Shown: positions 15,666 to 24,788 of the stretch, in pieces
Numbering within the stretch: position 1 is the stretch's first letter
Layout: each line of letters opens with the position of its first letter
Source: Myxacorys chilensis ATA2-1-KO14
GTDB taxonomy: Bacteria; Cyanobacteriota; Cyanobacteriia; Leptolyngbyales; Leptolyngbyaceae
DNA: 64,000 nt
Direction of reading: 5' to 3'
Assembly: GCA_019359275.1 (NCBI GenBank)
Contig: JAHHHP010000009.1
Span: 1-64,000, forward strand
Notes under the pieces: model-generated
Told to the model about the DNA's origin: nothing
Database searches by the model: none
What the model saw: the letters and a program-made list of their open reading frames with translations, nothing else
Made by a program: the position numbers and the translations under genes

Positions 15666-17030
15666 ATGGTTGAGCATCAATTAGGGGACGCATTTGTCAA
15701 GATTGTCTACGCCAAAGTGAAATCTAACGGCAGAACTGAGATGGTTCCGCTCAAGCTCTACGTTGATGGTTCGTTAGAGCATATTACACAATCCTTGTTC
15801 ACCTCGGATTCTAGTGTATCTCCGCAAACCATGTTGGGCGATCGCTATCGTGTTCAGCGTCTTCTGGGTCAGGGTGGCTTTGGGCGAACCTACTTAGCCG
15901 CCGATTGCCATCGGTTTGATGAACTGTGCGTGCTGAAAGAATTCTTGCCGCATCGGGTGGGTGATTATGAAATTCAGAAGTCCCGCGAATTGTTTGAGCA
16001 AGAAGCCAAAATTTTGCATCAGATCGAGCATCCTCAAATTCCAAAATTCCTCGCTTATTTTGAGGAAGACGGACGCTTATTTCTGGTGCAAGAATACATT
16101 AAGGGCTGTACTTATTCCTCGCTATTGCGAGAGCGCCATCAGCGAGGCGAAATGTTTTCTGAAGCTGAAGTTGTTGACTGGTTGCATCAACTTCTACCAG
16201 TATTAGACTATATTCACGATCGTAAGATCATTCACCGAGATATTTCACCTGACAACATCATGCTGCACCAAGATCACAACACTCCAATGTTGATTGATTT
16301 TGGGGTGGGCAGATGGACACTTGAGCAAGTTCAAGGCGCACCGAGCTATTCGCGTAAGCATTCTGTTGTGGGCAAGGTTGGCTACGCGCCGCACGAGCAA
16401 ATCTGGATGGGGCAGTGTTTTCCGAGCAGCGATTTGTATTCGCTGGCGGTCACGGCGGTGGTTTTGCTGACCGGAAAAGAGCCTCAAACGCTGATGGATT
16501 CGTGCTCGCTGGAGTGGCAGTGGCGGGATCATGCTCAAGTTAGTGATCGCGTTGCTCAGGTTCTTGGCAGAATGCTGAATGCCAAGCCGACGGAGCGCTA
16601 TCTCTCGGCTCAAGACGTAATAGCTGCCTTGAATACTCTATCCTCGCCAAGTGTCACGTTTGTTAGCCAACCGCTGAGCGATTCGGTGACAAATTCGGTG
16701 ACCATAGTGAGCCAATCTTCTCCTCAAGCAGCGAATGCTAAGCACAACGATGAAACATTCTGTAGCCCAATTCGTGCCAATTTCTCTGCACCATCATTGA
16801 CTGCAATGTTTGTCCAGAATTGTGAACAAGAGTTGATGAATTGTATTGGGCCGATCGCAAAGTTTTTAGTACAGCAAGCACTAAAAAATGGAAACACTTC
16901 CGGAAGGACTACAGATAGAGCCTCAAATGACGCTACTCTCACGCCGGAAGCATTAGTCAATGCTTTAGCAGAAAAGATTCCGAACCCGAATCAAGCGATT
17001 GAATTTCGGCATCGGTTATTACATTTCTGA
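15666..17030 (+). CDS. Ser/Thr protein kinase with C-terminal module shared with the caspase
   Basis: 454 residues, cytosolic, no membrane segment. After a 55-residue N-terminal part comes a Hanks-type kinase: Gly loop GQGGFG at 68-73, the VLKEF lysine at 91, HRDISPDN at 190-197 and DFG at 211-213. The kinase looks catalytically complete. From about residue 378 a separate C-terminal module reads FVQNCEQELMNCIGPIAKFL, continuing to EFRHRLLHF. The same module occurs three times in the caspase-like protein encoded five kilobases downstream. It may correspond to a recently named domain of unknown function (I think DUF8082; not checked). The strong AAGGAGG fixes the start. Confidence 0.92.
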   Translation: MVEHQLGDAFVKIVYAKVKSNGRTEMVPLKLYVDGSLEHITQSLFTSDSSVSPQTMLGDRYRVQRLLGQGGFGRTYLAADCHRFDELCVLKEFLPHRVGDYEIQKSRELFEQEAKILHQIEHPQIPKFLAYFEEDGRLFLVQEYIKGCTYSSLLRERHQRGEMFSEAEVVDWLHQLLPVLDYIHDRKIIHRDISPDNIMLHQDHNTPMLIDFGVGRWTLEQVQGAPSYSRKHSVVGKVGYAPHEQIWMGQCFPSSDLYSLAVTAVVLLTGKEPQTLMDSCSLEWQWRDHAQVSDRVAQVLGRMLNAKPTERYLSAQDVIAALNTLSSPSVTFVSQPLSDSVTNSVTIVSQSSPQAANAKHNDETFCSPIRANFSAPSLTAMFVQNCEQELMNCIGPIAKFLVQQALKNGNTSGRTTDRASNDATLTPEALVNALAEKIPNPNQAIEFRHRLLHF

Positions 17031-17165
17031 TTCGATAAGCTTAAACACAAAAACGATTGCATAAGTGAGCAACTATAGTCGTAGCAGATTATAGGAAGAC
17101 CAATCGGAAAAGCTGGTTTCTTCGCTCGATTCATTAGCCGTTTTGTAACACTAAGAGGTAAAATC

Positions 17166-17750
17166 ATGTCTCGTTCTATTCACTGTGCTGTCAAACTTAG
17201 TGCAATGCTTCCTCTCTTACTAGGAGTTACGCTCTTTAATCCAGCAAAAGCTTCTGCATTAGACATTTCGCAAATTCCGATTCTAGGATCGGCGCTTCAA
17301 CGAGGATTATCGCTTGAACCTAGTTTAAGGCTTTTCGATCAAGGCATAAACCGAAACAATCTACAAGTTTGCGTTCTGTCTTGCTCACCAATGCCAAATG
17401 GTGCAGTGTCTATGCCTGTCGCTCCGCAATTGAATCGCTCTCTGCCTAATGCTGGAGTAGGAACAGGAGGGTTAGTGCCTCAACAGGTGATGCAGTTGCC
17501 ACAGGTGTTGCAGCAAGGAATGCAGTTGCCAAATCAGATTTTGCAGCCTAATTCGCTCATGCAACAATCGCAAATGCCACTACAAATGCCACAAGCTGCG
17601 CCTATGCAATCGCTTCCTCAAGGTGTTGTACCTCAGGGTGTACCTCAGAGTTTGCCTCAATCGAGCCAGATTCAACAAAGACGGACTTCGACACTCCAGC
17701 ACGTCGGGCAAGTGTTGCAGCCCCAAATCATGCAAGCGATCGGACGTTAA
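17166..17750 (+). CDS. Exported Gln/Pro/Met/Leu-rich protein
   Basis: 194 residues with a signal peptide ending at about NPAKASA. After a short ordered part (DISQIPILGSALQRGLSLEP, with a C-V-L-S-C pair) the remainder is low complexity: repeated MQLP, QMPLQMPQ, LPQGV, VPQGV and SLPQ blocks. GAGGTAAAATC precedes the ATG. No family recognised. The low-complexity Q/P/M tail is typical of adhesive or matrix proteins. It follows the kinase by 135 bases, so it could be cotranscribed with it and could be part of the same surface system. Confidence 0.72.
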   Translation: MSRSIHCAVKLSAMLPLLLGVTLFNPAKASALDISQIPILGSALQRGLSLEPSLRLFDQGINRNNLQVCVLSCSPMPNGAVSMPVAPQLNRSLPNAGVGTGGLVPQQVMQLPQVLQQGMQLPNQILQPNSLMQQSQMPLQMPQAAPMQSLPQGVVPQGVPQSLPQSSQIQQRRTSTLQHVGQVLQPQIMQAIGR

Positions 17751-17797
17751 GCGAATCTGTGAGAAGACAGAAAAAAGTCAATGTGAAACGCCTGAAC

Positions 17798-17882
17798 TGC
17801 CCTCACACTCTCCTGTAGGAAACAAGGAACAAGAATTAGATTGGTTCCCCTCGCCCCTCTCCTATGATGGGCGAGGGCAATT
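17798..17882. repeat. Dispersed palindromic intergenic repeat (copy 1)
   Basis: It begins TGCCCTCA, contains AACAAGAATTAG and ends GAGGGCAATT. The right half forms a perfect hairpin: CCCTCGCCC at 17848-17856 with GGGCGAGGG at 17869-17877. The element at 49007-49080 has the same parts in the opposite orientation. It lies 3' of the Q/P-rich gene and may also end its transcript. Confidence 0.6.
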
Positions 17883-18000
17883 CTGTTAAGTGCATAATGC
17901 TCTTGCTTCTATCGTATGTCCTCATCAGAGGCTGCTTGATGAGCATCAGAAGGCTCTTCTCACTTCCTCCAATTGATGCATTGTTTTTGGATCTGCTGTC

Positions 18001-20439
18001 ATGCTAAACACCCTAGATCACACCACTATTGTCGGCCAAACTCAGCCCTTCATTGAGTTAAATAATCATGGAGAGATTCTACGATTCCAATTGCAAGAAG
18101 AGCAATATCAGTTGGGGCGCGATCGCACGTGGTCTGATCTAGAAATTCCCGAACAAACATGGGCTGTTTTATCGCGACGACAAGCGATTTTACAACGCGA
18201 AGGTGATTGCTATCGCATCTATGATGGGGATGGCAATACCCCTAGTCGAAACGGCATTTTTATTCATCACGCTCGCCTTTCAGATCAAGGCTGTCTGCTC
18301 AAACACGGAATGCAATTAGAAATTGGACAAGATCCAAGCAATCGCATTCTGCTGACTTACCTTGATCCAGCCAGTAGCCCCACAGTGACGCCCAGTAACC
18401 TCCGACTCGATCTGAAACCGTTGCGATCGCCCGTCGAACTCGGACGTGAACCCGATGCAACTCGCTATGCGGCCATGAAGCTTGACTCCCCGGTCGTATC
18501 TCGCCGTCATGCCACGGTGTACCAGACTCCAGATGGTGGCTACACGCTGCAAGATCACAGTACGAATGGCACGTTTGTCAATGGAGTGCGAGTCGAGCGA
18601 TTTGCAAAATTGCAATCTGGCGATCGCATCCGCATTGGCCCATTTACGTTGCTCTATCAATGGGGCATGTTGGAACTCGCCGATCGCGGCAACCAAATCC
18701 GACTGGATGCGGTTCAACTCGTTCGCAAAGTGACAGATAAGCTCAAAAACGAACGAGTGATTTTAGACAATGTTTCGCTCTCGATCGAACCTGGGCAACT
18801 GGTGGCATTAGTGGGTGGTAGCGGAGCCGGAAAATCAACGCTGATGAAAACCTTATTGGGAATCGAACCAACCAAATCCGGCACTGTTTATTTGAATGGA
18901 GATGATCTGCGGCAACACTTTGATCTCTATCGCTCACAGTTGGGATATGTGCCGCAAGACGACATTGTGCATCGTGACCTCACGGTTGAGGAAGTCTTGG
19001 TCTATGCCTGCAAGCTACGGCTGCCGCCCGACACCAACGTAAACCAAGTCGTGCAGCGAACGCTAGAGCAAATCAAGTTGCATCATGTCAAACAGACCTT
19101 TATTCGCGATCTGAGCGGTGGACAGCGCAAACGAGTCAGCATTGGGGTCGAGTTACTGGCCGATCCAAAGCTCTTCTTTCTCGACGAACCCACGTCTGGA
19201 CTCGACCCCGGACTTGACAAAGAAATGATGGCTCTGTTGCGCGAATTAGCCGATCAGGGACGGACGATCATTCTGGTGACTCACGCAACGGCAAATCTAG
19301 AAGTCTGCGATCGCATTGCGTTTATGGGACGCGGCGGAAAACTGTGCTATTTCGGGTCACCGCTTGCGGCACTCGACTTTTTTGAGATGCCTGCCCCCGA
19401 TTTGAAATACTTTGCCGATATTTACATCAAGTTAGATCAAGGCAAAACTAAGCAAGACGTTCAGGCAACGGTGCAACATTGGGCAACTAAATTTCACAGC
19501 ACTCAATCGGCTCAGCTAGACCTAGTGTTAGCCGCAAAATCAAGGCGTTCTTCGAGTCAGAAAGACAAATCCTCTATTCAGCATGGACAATCGCCGCTTC
19601 AGCAACTCAGATTGCTGAGTCAGCGCTACGGGCTACTCGTGTGGCGCGATCGCTTGAGTCTCTGCCTGACCCTACTGACGGGACCCATTGGGATTGCTCT
19701 GATTTATCTCGCCATTCATGACCAAGATCCATTCCTGCAACTCTCCCCACAAGAGGCAATGCACGCTTCTCTCTGCCTGCGAACGGTATTGGTAGTTGGC
19801 TGCATTGCAATTTGGGTGGGCATTTCGGGATCAGCCCAAGAAATCGTTAAAGAATCTGCGATCTATGCTCGCGAACGATTGGTCAACTTGGGCCTCGTGC
19901 CGTATTTGGGATCAAAGCTGCTCGTTCGCACGGCGATCGCCGCTTTGCAAACTCTGCTGATGGTCGCCGCTTTGCTAATCGGCTTCAAATCTCCAGAGCC
20001 AGATCTGTTCTCTTGGGTACTGGGCTTCGGAATCACGAACTTTTTCACGTTGTTGAGCAGCTTATGTTTGGGCTTGTTACTGTCAACGTTTGTTAAGACA
20101 GAAACAGAAGCAAACAATGCTCTGCCGCTAATCATGATTCCTCAGCTAATTTTTTCCGGAATCATGTTTGAACTTCAAGGCTTTCCGACCAAGCTGTCTT
20201 GGCTGATGTTGAGTCGCTGGTCAGTAGGAGCTTACGGCGCATTAGTGGATGTCAATCAAATGATCCCCGCCCCGATTCAGATTCCGGGTCAAGCGCCGAT
20301 TCCTCAACCCCTTCAGCCGAACGCGATCTATGACGCTACGTTGCCTAACCTCGGATTGAATTGGATGATTTTACTAGGAAGTGCGGCGGTGTATGTCGCG
20401 ATCGCGCTCTACCTGCAAAAACGCAAAGATGTGATTTGA
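18001..20439 (+). CDS. ABC transporter fusion: two FHA domains, ATPase and permease
   Basis: 812 residues. Two FHA domains come first: an incomplete-looking one (LGRDRTW about 38-44, LSRRQAIL about 57-64, SRNGIFIHHARL) and a canonical one (LGREPDA 147-153, VSRRHA 166-171, STNGTFVNG 187-195). The ABCG-like ATPase follows, with Walker A GGSGAGKST at 272-280, signature LSGGQRKR and Walker B FFLDEPTSGLDP. The C-terminal half has about six membrane helices of ABC-2 type. FHA domains bind phosphothreonine, so this half-transporter is probably controlled by a Ser/Thr kinase such as the one two genes upstream. The transported substrate is unknown. Confidence 0.93.
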   Translation: MLNTLDHTTIVGQTQPFIELNNHGEILRFQLQEEQYQLGRDRTWSDLEIPEQTWAVLSRRQAILQREGDCYRIYDGDGNTPSRNGIFIHHARLSDQGCLLKHGMQLEIGQDPSNRILLTYLDPASSPTVTPSNLRLDLKPLRSPVELGREPDATRYAAMKLDSPVVSRRHATVYQTPDGGYTLQDHSTNGTFVNGVRVERFAKLQSGDRIRIGPFTLLYQWGMLELADRGNQIRLDAVQLVRKVTDKLKNERVILDNVSLSIEPGQLVALVGGSGAGKSTLMKTLLGIEPTKSGTVYLNGDDLRQHFDLYRSQLGYVPQDDIVHRDLTVEEVLVYACKLRLPPDTNVNQVVQRTLEQIKLHHVKQTFIRDLSGGQRKRVSIGVELLADPKLFFLDEPTSGLDPGLDKEMMALLRELADQGRTIILVTHATANLEVCDRIAFMGRGGKLCYFGSPLAALDFFEMPAPDLKYFADIYIKLDQGKTKQDVQATVQHWATKFHSTQSAQLDLVLAAKSRRSSSQKDKSSIQHGQSPLQQLRLLSQRYGLLVWRDRLSLCLTLLTGPIGIALIYLAIHDQDPFLQLSPQEAMHASLCLRTVLVVGCIAIWVGISGSAQEIVKESAIYARERLVNLGLVPYLGSKLLVRTAIAALQTLLMVAALLIGFKSPEPDLFSWVLGFGITNFFTLLSSLCLGLLLSTFVKTETEANNALPLIMIPQLIFSGIMFELQGFPTKLSWLMLSRWSVGAYGALVDVNQMIPAPIQIPGQAPIPQPLQPNAIYDATLPNLGLNWMILLGSAAVYVAIALYLQKRKDVI

Positions 20440-20712
20440 GGAACAACTGCGATTACCCCTTGGGGAAACTCCAAAGCAACCGTAAAGGGGAGCGGGCTTA
20501 AAAGTTAATTTTTTGCTACAGTTTGCATGATTCCGGTAGGGAATACAGTGTAATGGCAGTATGGCGACATGTTTGAAAGTACAGGTTTGAATGGAAGAAG
20601 CATTGAGAAAGTGACACTCTATACAATTAGCTGTAATGGTTTCAGTTGTGATGGTTTCGCCGGATCAGGGTGTTAGATTAAAGTGTTGTTTATTGGGTTG
20701 GTAGAGTAGAAC

Positions 20713-23346
20713 ATGCCTCCAGTTGGTGTTGGTGCTAGTCGGTTTGCGTCTGCCCTCGAAACGGGTGAGGCAAAGCTCTGGGTGCTGCTCATTGGAGTCA
20801 ATCAGTACCAAGATGACGCGCTGCCTCCGTTGCGGTACGCTGCCCTAGACTGCCAAGGATTGGGCGAAGCCTTGAGCGAGGCAACTCAACCCTTTCCGCA
20901 AAAAGAATTTCTGATTCATCACGATCTCGTATCCGAGAGGCCAACTTTAGCGACGATTCAAGCAAGTTTGCAGCGACTGGTGAGAGAAGCCAAACCGAAA
21001 GATACTGTTCTCACCTACTTTTCAGGACATGGCATTGTCGATCCGGCGAGTCAGCAAACTGTGCTGTGTGTCAGCGACACGCAAAAGCAAAATGCCCTCC
21101 AGACGGGTTTGGGTCTCCAAGAAATGCTGCAAATGCTGGGGGAGTGCGATGCCCATAGTCAGATTGTGTGGCTGGATGCCTGCCATAGCGGAAACATTAC
21201 CTTGTCTGGAGCGAAAGGATCTGGAGCGAAAGGTCAATCGACTGATCCGGCTTTGCTCAATCCCACCCCACACCTGCTAGAACTGCTGCGACAGCGAGCC
21301 GCTAAAAGTCGGGGATTTTACGCCCTCTTATCCTGCGACCAAGGACAGCAATCGTGGGAATTCCCTGACTTGGGGCATGGCGTGTTTAGCTACTATCTCA
21401 TGCGCGGCTTGCGGGGAGAAGCCGCCGGGTCGCATGGCATTATTGATGCCGATGGGCTTTACCGCTACGTCTACTACCAAACGCTTCAGTATGTCGAGCA
21501 AACCAATCAACAACTCCGGCTCGTCAATCAGCAAAAGCGCAACAAAGGAGACACGCATTTTCATTCTGAGTACTCGCTGCAAACGCCGAAGCGAATTGTC
21601 GAGGGAGTCGGTGAAACCATTTTAGGACTTAAGCCCCACATAACGCACATCTGGCAAAAGCGGCAGGCGTTGCTGATCGACGGTTTGATGGAGCAGCCCC
21701 TCTATAGCGAGAGTCCTCGAAGTTTGACAGATCCAATTGCAGAAGTGTTGCAGAGTGATGGCAACTTTGAGTTGCAGTGTTTCTCACCGTCCGACTATCC
21801 CGCGATCGCTGATCCGTGGCTAGAAGTGCGGAACGTCATTCTCCGCTTTCTTCAGTCTGATCCTGCCTCGTTGGAACCGCACTCCAGCCCAGTGCAGCAG
21901 GTTGCGACTCGCTTGCTCTATCTGCGGGGCAGCATTGTGACATCCGAGGAGGGTGACTCTTGGCTGGTCTTGGGCGACGGCGTGAAGATTAGTCGAGCAT
22001 GGCTGCGGCAAGAACTGCGGCGATCGCGGGTGGCTCAGCAAGTGGTGATTTTAGACTGTCCGGGCGCAGTGGGTCTAGAAGACTGGCTCGACGATCTAAA
22101 GATGGAGTCGGATTACGGGCAGTGTATTCTGGCCTGTGCCTCTCCTGCCGACGATCCAGAGTTGTTTGCTCAAGTTTTGCTAGAAGCACTGATTGCGGCA
22201 AATCCTCAAACCGGATTACCGATCGCGACGCTGCTGGCTAAGCTTCAGACCAATTTAGACGGCTTGGGGTTGACTTGCCATCTTTGGCTGTCAGGAACCC
22301 AAGGCTTAATTGAAGTATTGCCATCGACGTCGGGGAACAGTCCTTCGGCGTCAACTCCATCGATTTCAACCAAACCGATGCCTGCGATTAGCGCAACGAG
22401 CAACTTCAAGGAAGACGCTTTGCAGTTTCCCCAAGAGGCGCTCGCGAGTGTGCTTTCTGAGCAGGTAAGTGGGACGCCGACGTCCATATCTGCCCCGATC
22501 GTGCTGGAACCAATCGAGGATGACCCCGCCCTAACGGATCTAAAGCATCGCCTGCTGCTGGTGCTGATGCCGTTGGTGGGGCCTGTCGCCCCGACCTTAA
22601 TTGCTCAAGCCGCCGCGATCGCCGATCATTCTCACGGTCTGATCGAGACGATTTCGCAGCTACTTCCAGCCAGCAAATGCGCTACTTTTGAGCGTCAAGC
22701 GCAGGCCGTGATTGAAACGTGGGTAGACCGCCCCGAAGAGACGCCCCCGAAACAAGTCGTCCCAGTTCTATCCGAATCTCCTACGACCTTGCACCAGTCC
22801 GCTCCCGACGCGGAAGGGCTGTCTCCTGAGCATTTGGCGGTTGCCAAGCAAGTTTTGCTGGAGTTAGTCGGGCCCATCACATCGGTTTTACTGAACCAAA
22901 TTCCACCGGAGACCAATAGCGTTGCAGCGCTAGTAGCCGCTCTCTCCAGCCATCTTTCGGCTCAACAGTGCGCCATTTTAGAGCAACGGCTACCGTTAAT
23001 ATCACCCGTTCCAGCTCGAACGGATGAGCAATCAGCGTTGCCTAACGCTGAAGGGGTTCGTCTCACGAAGTCCGTTGAATCGCCGAAGCTAGACCAGGTT
23101 TCTACCGGAAGTGGGCGCGGGGTTTCAACTTCTAATTCAGGCGCGATCGATGAAACATTCATTCAAACATGCGAATACGAATTGACTCGAATTGTCGGGC
23201 CTATCGCTAAGTGGATGGTGAATGGACAGCGGGGTGAAATCTCAAAGATGTCTTCTGTAGCGTTTGTTGAGACTTTGGCTGCCAATATTCCTAATGATCA
23301 GAAGGCAGCAGAATTTCGGCAGCGATTGCTGAACGCAAAGTTTTAA
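20713..23346 (+). CDS. Caspase-like protein (orthocaspase) with pseudo-caspase and three repeat modules
   Basis: 877 residues. The N-terminal peptidase C14 domain has LLIGVNQYQDDALPPLRYA, catalytic His106 in YFSGHG and Cys157 in DACHSG, so it should cleave after basic residues. A second domain (about 300-540) keeps the caspase layout but reads VVILDCPG where DACHSG would be, lacks the SGHG His and ends LWLSGTQGLIEVLP, so I read it as an inactive p20-like copy. Then come three modules (about 605-675, 707-765, 812-877) with V/I-G-P-V/I and a Phe/Leu-rich end. The last is clearly related to the C-terminus of the kinase gene upstream. No membrane segment or signal peptide. Confidence 0.9.
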   Translation: MPPVGVGASRFASALETGEAKLWVLLIGVNQYQDDALPPLRYAALDCQGLGEALSEATQPFPQKEFLIHHDLVSERPTLATIQASLQRLVREAKPKDTVLTYFSGHGIVDPASQQTVLCVSDTQKQNALQTGLGLQEMLQMLGECDAHSQIVWLDACHSGNITLSGAKGSGAKGQSTDPALLNPTPHLLELLRQRAAKSRGFYALLSCDQGQQSWEFPDLGHGVFSYYLMRGLRGEAAGSHGIIDADGLYRYVYYQTLQYVEQTNQQLRLVNQQKRNKGDTHFHSEYSLQTPKRIVEGVGETILGLKPHITHIWQKRQALLIDGLMEQPLYSESPRSLTDPIAEVLQSDGNFELQCFSPSDYPAIADPWLEVRNVILRFLQSDPASLEPHSSPVQQVATRLLYLRGSIVTSEEGDSWLVLGDGVKISRAWLRQELRRSRVAQQVVILDCPGAVGLEDWLDDLKMESDYGQCILACASPADDPELFAQVLLEALIAANPQTGLPIATLLAKLQTNLDGLGLTCHLWLSGTQGLIEVLPSTSGNSPSASTPSISTKPMPAISATSNFKEDALQFPQEALASVLSEQVSGTPTSISAPIVLEPIEDDPALTDLKHRLLLVLMPLVGPVAPTLIAQAAAIADHSHGLIETISQLLPASKCATFERQAQAVIETWVDRPEETPPKQVVPVLSESPTTLHQSAPDAEGLSPEHLAVAKQVLLELVGPITSVLLNQIPPETNSVAALVAALSSHLSAQQCAILEQRLPLISPVPARTDEQSALPNAEGVRLTKSVESPKLDQVSTGSGRGVSTSNSGAIDETFIQTCEYELTRIVGPIAKWMVNGQRGEISKMSSVAFVETLAANIPNDQKAAEFRQRLLNAKF

Positions 23347-23401
23347 GACAGGTTGAATACTGAGAACTCATTGAGCTAGAAGCGGTTCTCCTTTATGGGT
23401 A

Positions 23402-23653
23402 ATGAGTACTCCCTTGCTGCTCATGAGTACTCTTTTGTTACTCGCGGGTACTCCTTTACTGCTTGCGGGTACTCCTTTGCTGCTCATGAGTTCCCCTTTG
23501 CTACTTATGAGTACTCCTTTGTTACTCGCGGGTACTCCTTTGCTGCTCATGAGTACTCCTTTGTTGCTTGCAGGTACTCCTTTGTTGCTTGCAGGCACTC
23601 CCTTGCTGCTCATGAGTACTCCCTTACTGCTCATGGGTACTCCCTTACAGGTG
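23402..23653. repeat. 21-bp minisatellite, about 12 copies
   Basis: Tandem units of exactly 21 bases, of the form A/G-rich start, GTACTCC, then TTGCTGCTC. Because 21 is divisible by three, every frame stays open on both strands. One frame would give heptapeptides MSTPLLL and AGTPLLL; the opposite strand gives SSKGVP-type heptads. None has a good ribosome binding site or a signal of expression, so I call it a repeat. Two unit types (ATGAGTACTCC and GCGGGTACTCC / GCAGGTACTCC) alternate irregularly, as expected from unequal exchange. The flanks 23347-23401 and 23654-23885 hold no gene. Confidence 0.85.
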
Positions 23654-23885
23654 ATGAGTTCTCAGAATTAGTGAACTAGCTCTTAGGGCTAGAAATTGGA
23701 GGGTTTGCGGAAGCTGTAGCCTTTAGAGAGCCAAGAGAGCCAAGCGATCGCTAGATATTTCGCCAACGTCTTTGCCCTTCTCTTAAGTGGCAGAAGCGGA
23801 AATAAGGGCTGATTTAACAGGTCAGACCCAGATTCCGCAACACTTTAACTTATTTCTTCAATTGGCCACTCAAATGCAGCTTAGA

Positions 23886-24788
23886 TTACTGTTTCTTGTT
23901 CAACAAATTCATCGAGATTTCTAAACTCGACTTCATGCGATTAAACGCGGCTGCCAGCGTGCCAATTTCATCGCGGCTATTTTGCTCAAACTCGGTCGCC
24001 ATTTCTCCCATACTGACGGCTTCTGCCGTGCGTGCCATCTGACGAATCGGACGAATGACCGATCGCTTCAGCAAATAATTGATCACAAAAACGATCGCTA
24101 GAAATACTCCCAGCAAAATTGACATGATCAAGGCAAGCGATCGCCGCGAATTCTCCAACACCTCTTCCGCCGGAACTGAGACGATCTGAGCGGCAATAAT
24201 ATCGTTCAGCTTCCAACCAAAGCCATTCTGATCCCCATACGTTGCAATTTGGCTCTTGGGTGCTTTATCGACCGTAGAGTGACAGCGCAAACAGCTTTCT
24301 TTTCCTACAGCTAACGGACGGGCAATATAAAACACTTGTCCTCCGGGCAAATCGCGGAAACCAGAGATCTCTTTGGTATTTGATTCTTCACGAAATCGTT
24401 TGACTAGATTTGCTTCAAAGGAATCGGCTTTGTCTCGCAAATTAGTCGGATCTAACGTGGCTTCTTTATAGAAAAAGTCTTTGTAATCATCAACTTTGCG
24501 GACGCGCTGAAAAACCTCGGTTGCCGCGAAAGCTGGGACTGTTTCGGCAATAAACGTAGAATCGGTGTCTAGTCGAGGATTCAAAAGCGGTTGAATGTTA
24601 GTCGTGGTATAGTCGCGCACCGAATTCATGGTCTGAATCAGAACCAGAGCCTTCGACGTGACTTCGTTCTTGGCACGACTTTCTAACACGTTAGAGAGCG
24701 CAAGTCCACTCAGCGCAAAGCCTGCAACAAATACCAGAGCTAACAGGACGTTAAATCTAGGTCCTAATTTTAGTCGTTGTAACCACAT
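23886..24788 (-). CDS. DUF3365-HAMP heme-binding membrane sensor
   Basis: 300 residues. One N-terminal membrane helix (about 13-33) leads to a periplasmic DUF3365 (Tll0287-like) domain with CLRCH at 166-170, a c-type heme attachment motif. A second membrane helix (about 215-238) leads to a HAMP domain (RPIRQMARTAEAVSMGEM...DEIGTLAAAFNRMKSSLE). There is no kinase, cyclase or receptor output, so the protein stops right after HAMP. It probably senses redox state or a small gas ligand and passes the signal to another protein. It is divergent from the PhnD-like lipoprotein; the two may form one sensory unit. Confidence 0.9.
   Translation of the reverse strand: MWLQRLKLGPRFNVLLALVFVAGFALSGLALSNVLESRAKNEVTSKALVLIQTMNSVRDYTTTNIQPLLNPRLDTDSTFIAETVPAFAATEVFQRVRKVDDYKDFFYKEATLDPTNLRDKADSFEANLVKRFREESNTKEISGFRDLPGGQVFYIARPLAVGKESCLRCHSTVDKAPKSQIATYGDQNGFGWKLNDIIAAQIVSVPAEEVLENSRRSLALIMSILLGVFLAIVFVINYLLKRSVIRPIRQMARTAEAVSMGEMATEFEQNSRDEIGTLAAAFNRMKSSLEISMNLLNKKQ

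Noticed and set aside
21022-22487. Several antisense open frames within the caspase gene
   Set aside because: They are shadows of a long GC-rich coding frame and show no protein-like features of their own.
23402-23653. CRISPR-like array of regular repeats
   Set aside because: Units are directly abutting 21-mers with no unique spacers, and no cas genes are present.
23368-23679. Several overlapping open frames as real heptad-repeat proteins
   Set aside because: A 21-base period keeps every frame open by arithmetic. No frame has a ribosome binding site or flanking non-repeat protein.
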